In this document: piece by piece, positions 57,181 to 64,000 of the stretch
Layout: each line of letters starts with the position of its first letter
Position numbering within the stretch: position 1 is the stretch's first letter
From: Pleurodeles waltl
Lineage: Eukaryota > Chordata > Amphibia > Caudata > Salamandridae
Assembly: GCF_031143425.1 (NCBI RefSeq)
Contig: NC_090449.1
Location: 781,518,684-781,582,683 of the forward strand
DNA length: 64,000 nt
Reading direction: 5' to 3'
The notes under the pieces: model-generated
What the model was told of the DNA's origin: nothing
Database searches by the model: none
The model's input: the letters and a program-made list of their open reading frames with translations, nothing else
Made by a program: the position numbers and the translations under genes

Positions 57181-58960
57181 CGCACTCCTTAAAGCTTTGA
57201 AAAATGTAATTTTTACACAAATCTAATTCACAAACACAAAATCTTAAACCAGAAAGTAATTTTCAATCCCACAATCTTTTTCACTAGCGGTTTGCGACCT
57301 ACAGCAGTGCAGTCTTGTCCACTAATCCATGTGCGGCTTTTCTCACCAACCGACCTATCCCACTGCGGACTAAAGGACGTCACACTCACTCCATTCAGCA
57401 GCTGCGACTCACTTCAGAGCTGTCTCAGATCTCTCATGCAAAACCTAAATGCAAATTATTGCAAGCATGAAACCAAAACCTGTCTGCTCACTATGGGTAA
57501 GTCTCGAACACTTTGAAAGTTGTACAAATATTTCGACTGTGGCCTTTCACACAAACAGCTACTCTTTCGGTTGTGACTTTCTCATAAACACAAGTAAGAT
57601 TTGACCTGCAAACCTCACACTCTGGTACATACAGATCCTCCATGTACACCCAGGATTCACCTAATACCAACCAACAGTGCACACACTAAAGGGATTATAC
57701 TGGCGTTTGACAGAGCTCAATCGACCAACATCTTCCTGCAGACAATAAATTAACCAAGTGTCTCCACACATTTGTACAATACTCTGGACTCTTGGGCCTC
57801 GCAGGACCCGTTACAACAACCACTACGTGGGGAATTTTAGAGCACAAAATGCAGTATTTACTTACTCCCCTACTCTCACACTTGGAGTATGCAAACTCTC
57901 TACTCAATTACCTTGGAGTATGCAAACTCCCTTCATACATCACACTTCACTGCAATTTGCCAAAAGCACAGCAAGTGGAACTCCCTACTCAAAACACATT
58001 ACGTACACTTGTACCCCAATGCTGAGATTTCATCAACCCCTACACTACAAACAACACAATGTGGGCAAATTCTGACTCTAATCCTCACAAGACATAACAG
58101 TAACTCTGCTACCAAAACTGCTGAAGTGCCGCCGGGGCACCAGAAAGGAGTTTTTACTCCCCTGTTCCAGGTTCAACAAACACCAGCACACAGGTGAGAC
58201 ACCAGCACTTTTCTCATCTATGGAAGTCGACTGAGTCTTTGGACTTGGTGATGGAGGTAGCAGTCAAAAACATTCAATCACAAAGCTAACATTATACCAT
58301 AAACAATTCTGGACACCATAACAACTTAACTGTAAATCAATCTCCAAAGAGAGTAAGTAAAGATTTAAAGCTTTATTGCAATCCCAAAATCAGTGTCGCA
58401 TAAATGGTGCACAAAACTAAATTATAAACATACATGAAAACCATAGGCTGACCAAAACATCTAAAAAGATTCAATCTAATAAACATCAATAATGGTAGAC
58501 ACTTCAAAAGAATTATGTAAATTAGCAACAATACAATATTAGCATTATTATTTGAATTTAAATCAGATGATGCCGACATCAATAAATCATCAAATTACAG
58601 TTTTAACAATCAATTTCAGAGCTGGGCCATTCCTAATACTAAGCAAAAATCGGACTTGCATTTGTGTGACAGGGCTCACACATGCAGGCAAAAGCAAAAA
58701 TAAAAGACAAAATAATTTGAAAGACATCTAACTAGAATAGCGCACTACAAAAATATGCTGGTGTAAATTACTAACTGAAAAAGTTAAACAAGAAACAACA
58801 TTTAGTTATACCTCTCAACGGACAACAGACAGCATTGATTCATCAGGACAGAGCAGTCACTGTCTTCTGGTGTCAGTTTATAGCAGCATCAGGATGGTGC
58901 AGAACATGATCTGCACATAGGACAGATCAGCAGCTCTGAATTAGTTGGCCTTATTTATAT
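57181..58960 (-). other. Leader and possible 5' LTR of the antisense ERV
   Basis: On the minus strand a TATAAATAAGG-type box lies at 58959-58952 and an AATAAA at 58377-58372, in promoter-then-poly(A) order upstream of gag. I could not identify LTR ends, a second LTR or a convincing primer-binding site, so this is tentative. Open frames here are short and overlap on both strands. Confidence 0.3.
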
Positions 58961-61229
58961 TGAACCACATAAACAAATAGGGCAGTTAAGACTATGATGA
59001 GACAACACATAAAGGAACTCAAAGAAACAGAGTGTGAGAGCAGACTTAAACAGGGTTCTCGACAGCTACGAAACAGGACAACTAACTCCAAGAAGGTTCT
59101 GAAGAGGTCTGATTTCAATTCCAAAGTTCTTAATTAATTGAAATAACTAAATCCATTCGATTGGTCCTTCAGGTGGGCACATTTTGTGCATCAATTTCAG
59201 CATCCAATCATTGTAGATGGCACCACCAAGTTTGCAACTTTAAGAAATCCTCTCAGCAAAGGTCCATTGTTCCCCACATGACTGCATATGGTTGCGCCAA
59301 AATATTAAATGTTCTAATAATTTGAAACATACAATTTCTTTCAAATGACCCACAATAGACTAAACTAATATTCTTTCACATGAGTGCTGTGACTCTGCTC
59401 CATTCCACAGCTAGAACAAATAGTGTTACATTATTGTATCTTAAACATGTCTCCTCCTGGAATACAACAGGACGTTCAACATTATTTTGCTGCCTATAGA
59501 AAGATTTCAGGTCAGAGGGGACAGAATAAACAAGTGAAATTTTCAATGACTGCATTTAAAAATGAATCTTCCAGGTCAAGTTAAGTTAAGAAACCTAAAT
59601 GTTCAATAATACATCTAATACATTAATAAAACGTATTGCGCACATATTCAAATCAAATATGCAAAACAAATTATCTAAAACGTCATTCATGCTATATCAA
59701 AGCAGTTTTAAACATATAATTATTTTCTAAACACAATTAATTATAAAATCCATTTCAATGTAAGTGTGTTCAATTCATATTCAGTTAATATTCACAAAAT
59801 ATTTTGTTTCTACTTGGAAATAATACTTTAGGTTAATGTTTATTAATAATTCACTCAAAATACAAATGCATGTCTTCATTTTAATTGTGATGTCAAGAGT
59901 ATAACTGGTAGGCACACATGTCCACCGCCATTTAAATGTGCACATTTTCATTTCTATGTTATTTTTCTTTGTTAGGCCTTTAAATGCAGGTTAATTAGTC
60001 ATCATATGCTAACTTCTATGCCACTAATTTATTACTAAAAGTGTGATCTTTCACAGGACCAAAGGCACGAAAGGTCATTGGGCTCTTGTCTTGCACACAT
60101 TTGTTTCCAATGAGTTGGGAAGAATTTAGCTACAAGTTAAATTCCATAATGCAGTAAGTTTGGCATTTTTTCTATGAAGCCTTTCAAGGCAGCCCAGGGA
60201 AGATATCCGATTTCTATTCTAAGGAGTATTAGGATAGCCACTCCCTAGAATAGGTTCCCTTAGATGCTAGAGAGAAGAACCAGACACATTGTTTTCCAAT
60301 AAATATGCCAACTATTGACCTTAAATGTTAATGCTTATGAGGTTCAAAATGCCATCCCAGCTAACAGCTTCATTCATTCGAAGTAATGACCAAAGAAGAT
60401 GTTCTATAAAAGGTTCACTGTTTCAGTGTTCAGTGCATCCTCATGAAAGCCTTAGTAGAAGCCAAGGAACAAATAGCTACCAGCTACAGTGATTAATTCA
60501 GCCTCATATACAGGTATCAATATGGGAGGAAACAAAAAGTAAACGATTCAGAATATAGCTAGAGGTCAGGTACCACTATTAAGCTGACAAACGAATATTC
60601 AACGACATAGCAGGAAATATAGCATTGACAATGAGTGCATACATTGTATCGGAAAGGTAATTGGAGGGCAATATAGTTCAGCATGTTGTAGGAAATAACA
60701 TTATCCAAAGAAAATGATCGGAATTGAACCAGAGATGTAGTAAAATCCATAAAGAAGCATAAGGGGTTGCGTGCTGCTGAACCAAACATAAGCTGAGCTC
60801 AGGCTAAGACTCAGAAGCATCATGACTTGTCATAGATGCCAAAGCTGCTGAGGATATATCACATATTACTCCCAAATCAATACAGCGGTCGAAGATGGTG
60901 TCAATGGTTGTGGCAAATCAGAATAAATCAGTTATTTCAACTCCATTCACAAATTATGGCAGACAAGAAGGAAAGGAAGAAAGGTGAAGCGCTTTCAGCA
61001 CCCAAAAGTGCTTCTAATGATCTGAGATGCACATACCTAGAGAGATCAAGTTTACTGCTGGCGGGAAAGCTCAGATGAAATCTATTAGCACCATGAAAAC
61101 TGACTTGGCAGATATATCTGACATTATTAAGACGGTGGCGTAAGAGAATAAAGAGGGTCTCACTGGAAAGGGGCACTTTCAGTAGAAACGGAGCTGCAAA
61201 ATACTGTGCACAGGGGCTGGGCGCAAATA
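58961..61229. other. AT-rich non-coding DNA
   Basis: No gene or repeat recognised; all frames under 80 codons. Confidence 0.4.
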
Positions 61230-62530
61230 TATATTTTGGTGTCAAATGTGACCCCCACATAGGTTTATAATTCAATCCGCACAAATACTGTTGGCAATCC
61301 TTACATACTTAAAATGGCTGTATTGTGGGCCAAATGTCGTTATTTTTTATTTCTTCAAATGGATTTTGAGGCCTAACCCTTCTATAAAGAGCCCATATGC
61401 TTTTAACAACCTCTCAAGTCTTTTGGCTGTCTGGCAAGGCTTACAATATGGTGTCATTCAAATAGTTTGTGTACAAGGAGAAAAGGAATGGGTTAAGTAG
61501 GCACCTCTGCCTTCCATCTCTACAATAACTGAAAAAGGCAGTGGCTTCCATTTATTATATCTTGCTTGTTTGCAACCAAATCAGTAAAATAAACATTAGA
61601 AATTTCTCAACACACCAATAATGTGCTGGATTTCGAGTAGCTTGGACTGGTTAACCATATCAAATGTGGCAGAGAGATCCATAAATGACAGCTAGGGGCT
61701 TTTCTTACGATTGTGTCTTTGGTGTTGATCAAGTATAAGTTCAGACAAACATTTTGTCTCGAGTCCTTCTCTGAAACAGTCAAAATTAGGTTCTCCACTC
61801 CTGCGATTTCCCAGCCTAATTCTACCTGGTAGTTTCATTGCAGGTGGGAGACAGGAAACAACAACCTTGACAAGTTCTATCCCCCTCCTTGAAAACTGAG
61901 ATGACAGTCGTGGCTTGCCATGTCATCAATAACTTAACTGTGATGCAAGCAATATTAAACACCAAAGTTATAAATGGTGCCCAGAATTCATAATGGGCCA
62001 ATAGGTCAACTGGGACCTCATCTGGACTGTGACCTTTAGTGTCAGTGCTCCTCTGTATGGCGCTGCAGACTTCATTCAGGGAAACCATAAATCTCTTTAT
62101 ATTTTAGGCAAGAGGTTATCAGAAAGAGGATCTACTTTTGTCCCCTGCAGTTTAGAACAAAGAGCGAGTCAAGTATCTGCTTCTGAGGGCTACATTTAAC
62201 ATCCTACTAATTAGGTGTTCCAGTACCAGTTTTACAAAACTAAGACAGAAGTCCTGATTTACAGACTAATGCTAATTTATCCCAGTCATTTCTGACATAT
62301 TCCTACTTAGCTTTAGTATCTCTCTTTTATATGCCAACCACTTGCTAAATACTTAAGATTATTCAGATACCGCTGTTTGCATGGGCTTCCACAATTCACA
62401 CTTAGCCTTTCTACGGGAACCATTAATCTAGCCCTTTTCTATAGAAGCAATCTTATTAGGGATTATTATCCATGGCTGGAGTAGCGCAGCGGTGCGTCTG
62501 TTCAACAGATCAAAACACGCTATCACCATT
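61230..62530 (-). pseudogene. LINE ORF2 remnant, antisense, RT domain
   Basis: The minus strand from 62520 down shows a basic linker (GSRRKAKCELW near 62400). It then has SPDEVPVDLL followed by FWAPFITLVFN and ISVFKEGDR (62040-61890), which match the fingers of non-LTR RTs. A motif-A-like segment lies near 61660-61700 with a frame change. G-L-x-I-H-L-K-K followed by T-F-G-P near 61320-61370 matches the region after the YADD box. The YADD box itself is not legible. Stops and frameshifts are many. The pattern differs from the CR1/L2-like remnant at 46-48 kb. Confidence 0.65.
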
Positions 62531-64000
62531 TTACAATGACTACTAGAATTCAGGAAACTAACCAGGACAGGTGACACCAGCTGCAGTAGATTATAATAAA
62601 AACCTGCTGTGTCTACATCAGACCTTGCAAAGTGCCTTTTGCTGCTGGATAATGATTCAAGATGAAAAGCTGTTTATGTCATGACCTGTAGGTATTTTAA
62701 GTATCAGCAGTAAGAGACTGTTTCTTCTGACTCTAAAACTGAGAATGTGTTACTATTGCTAACGATGCACCTCAGCCTGTAATCTATCTCTAGTTTTCTT
62801 ATTATAGTAAAATTGTGACGTCCCTAGTTGCCTGCAAAAGAAAAACGATGTAGCTACTCAAATGTATTACGTTAACACAGATGAGTTTTGGGGTCACAAT
62901 GTCCGCTTACTGAGCCATCAGGCAGTTCCAAAAGCAGGTAACCGAGCCCACATACAAGTGCTGTTTAAGCAATGAAAATTTGCTTTTGGCTCCTAAAAAG
63001 GAGTCATTAGCACAATGGAGCCATTTATGCCAGCATGTTTATTTTTTGTGTAGGATATAGTTTATTATACAGAATTGCTCTGCAGGTGATCAGATAGAAA
63101 CTAGCTGTATTTCAAATTTAGTTACATTTTACTGCACATAATACATTTTTGCAACAATTTACCGGCTGCATATCAGTAAATTTAGTTTGATATTACAAGT
63201 CACCTTAGAGGGCCATGATGTATTAAAAGGAATTTGGCCTTCACCATTGCTCATTCAGTATGGTCACAGAACTCCTCGGTGACTTGTGATATAGATAAAA
63301 ATGTAGCACAAAGGCTAGTTTATCCAGTAAAGAAAAGTCCTAGAGATTAGGATGTACCAATTATAGACGGTAAACATTTTCCTTTTTACATATGCTTGCC
63401 TGGCCTGTCCTCTAGGAAGTGCCGTGAGGAACCAAGCATATCATGTGCGGACGTTAACTCATCAAGGAATCTACACAGGATATAAACCATTGTTCGAAAG
63501 CAACAGTTTCAGGTACAACACTACCTCCTTCCTCCCCATTCATCTTCAAAATGGACTTGAAGGAATCACTCAAATTGGTATTAAAACATCATACAATTGA
63601 TTTAAAGGTGAGGTCATAATATAAACTGCACCTTGTTGTGTACACGTTATCCCTAGAATAAGATACCCAAACAAGGCACCATTAAAGAAGTCAGTAGAAC
63701 AATCAAAGTTCTTTGAGATTTTTCTTTTCAAAGTTGTGCATCATACAGCAACTGGTACCATCCAAACAAGCCCTCACAAAGAGACATTTCTTCCCAGAGG
63801 ATATTACAGGTATTGTATGTCAAGGCTATCATAAAATGGAGGTTTCACAAATAACTTTTCCGGCAAACAAACAATTCGATCACTCTTACTGAAAAAGAGT
63901 CTTTCAATATTTTCAATTTCATCGCCAGGATTACTTCATCCTAGGAGAGTAAATGTAGCTGGCCATCCATTCCATTAGTACAGGCCCTCAATGCTAAGTC
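62531..64000. other. AT-rich non-coding DNA
   Basis: No open frame of note and no repeat recognised up to the right edge of the window. Confidence 0.4.

Larger units (their letters stand above)
53130..58960 (-). mobile_element. Antisense ERV related to ERV-A, internally deleted
   Basis: On the minus strand, gag fragments (57170 to 54633) are followed directly by the end of RT, the connection domain, RNase H and the start of integrase (54620 to about 53150). Pol fragments align by eye with ERV-A pol over several hundred residues, for example the segments around TTLDPVA and LNPATLMPV. No env is seen. A 5' LTR may lie between about 58100 and 58960, but it is not proven. Stops and frameshifts are common, so the copy is older than ERV-A. 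Confidence 0.75.

Noticed and set aside
58125..58145. TGGTGCCCCGGCGG on the minus strand as primer-binding site of the antisense ERV
   Set aside because: It does not match a tRNA 3' end that I can name over 18 bases, and no LTR end precedes it.

Overview
The window looks like intergenic or intronic DNA from a very large vertebrate genome. I see no host gene that I recognise. Almost everything supportable is a transposable element: two endogenous retroviruses (ERVs) of different classes, an antisense relative of one of them, a Ty3/gypsy fragment at the left edge, four antisense LINE remnants, and several short hAT-like elements. A salamander (newt) is my best guess. The reasons are a foamy-virus-like ERV of the sort reported from amphibians and fish, the dense but old repeat load, and intact-looking class I ERVs. 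This is inference, not something read directly from a marker gene.

Layout. 1-842: end of a Ty3/gypsy integrase (+). 1217-1440: GC-rich repeat. 2450 to about 11632: 5'-truncated foamy-like ERV (+) with decayed gag, pol, env, a candidate tas-like accessory gene overlapping the env end, polypurine tract and 3' LTR. 14193-24445: nearly complete class I ERV (+) with two LTRs (about 1.5% different), 4-bp target duplications (GCTA), a tRNA-Lys1,2-type primer site, gag (two frameshifts), a UAG stop, an open pol of about 1195 codons, a small extra ORF, env (one frameshift) and a polypurine tract. 24826-25203, 26220-26732, 27090-27638 and 39791-40297: hAT-like non-autonomous elements, three with a central hairpin. 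31620-34241: GC-rich dispersed repeat. 41317-42269, 46320-48760, 49209-49937 and 61230-62530: LINE remnants, all on the minus strand. 52245-52538: an unrecognised 97-codon ORF (+) with good start context, followed by poly(A) signals. 53130-57180, perhaps to about 58960: minus-strand ERV related to the 14-24 kb one, with a deletion joining the gag zinc knuckle to the end of reverse transcriptase.

How the parts relate. In the 14-24 kb provirus the LTR supplies promoter and poly(A) signal, the Lys primer site starts reverse transcription, Gag-Pol is probably made by reading through UAG, and Env from a spliced RNA (donor just before gag, acceptor after pol). The copy cannot replicate as it stands: gag and env are frameshifted and the reverse transcriptase catalytic motif reads Y-V-D-Y. 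The foamy-like element is much older, with many stops and catalytic substitutions, yet it keeps foamy-specific architecture: no Cys-His box in Gag, env starting inside pol, and an accessory ORF starting inside env.
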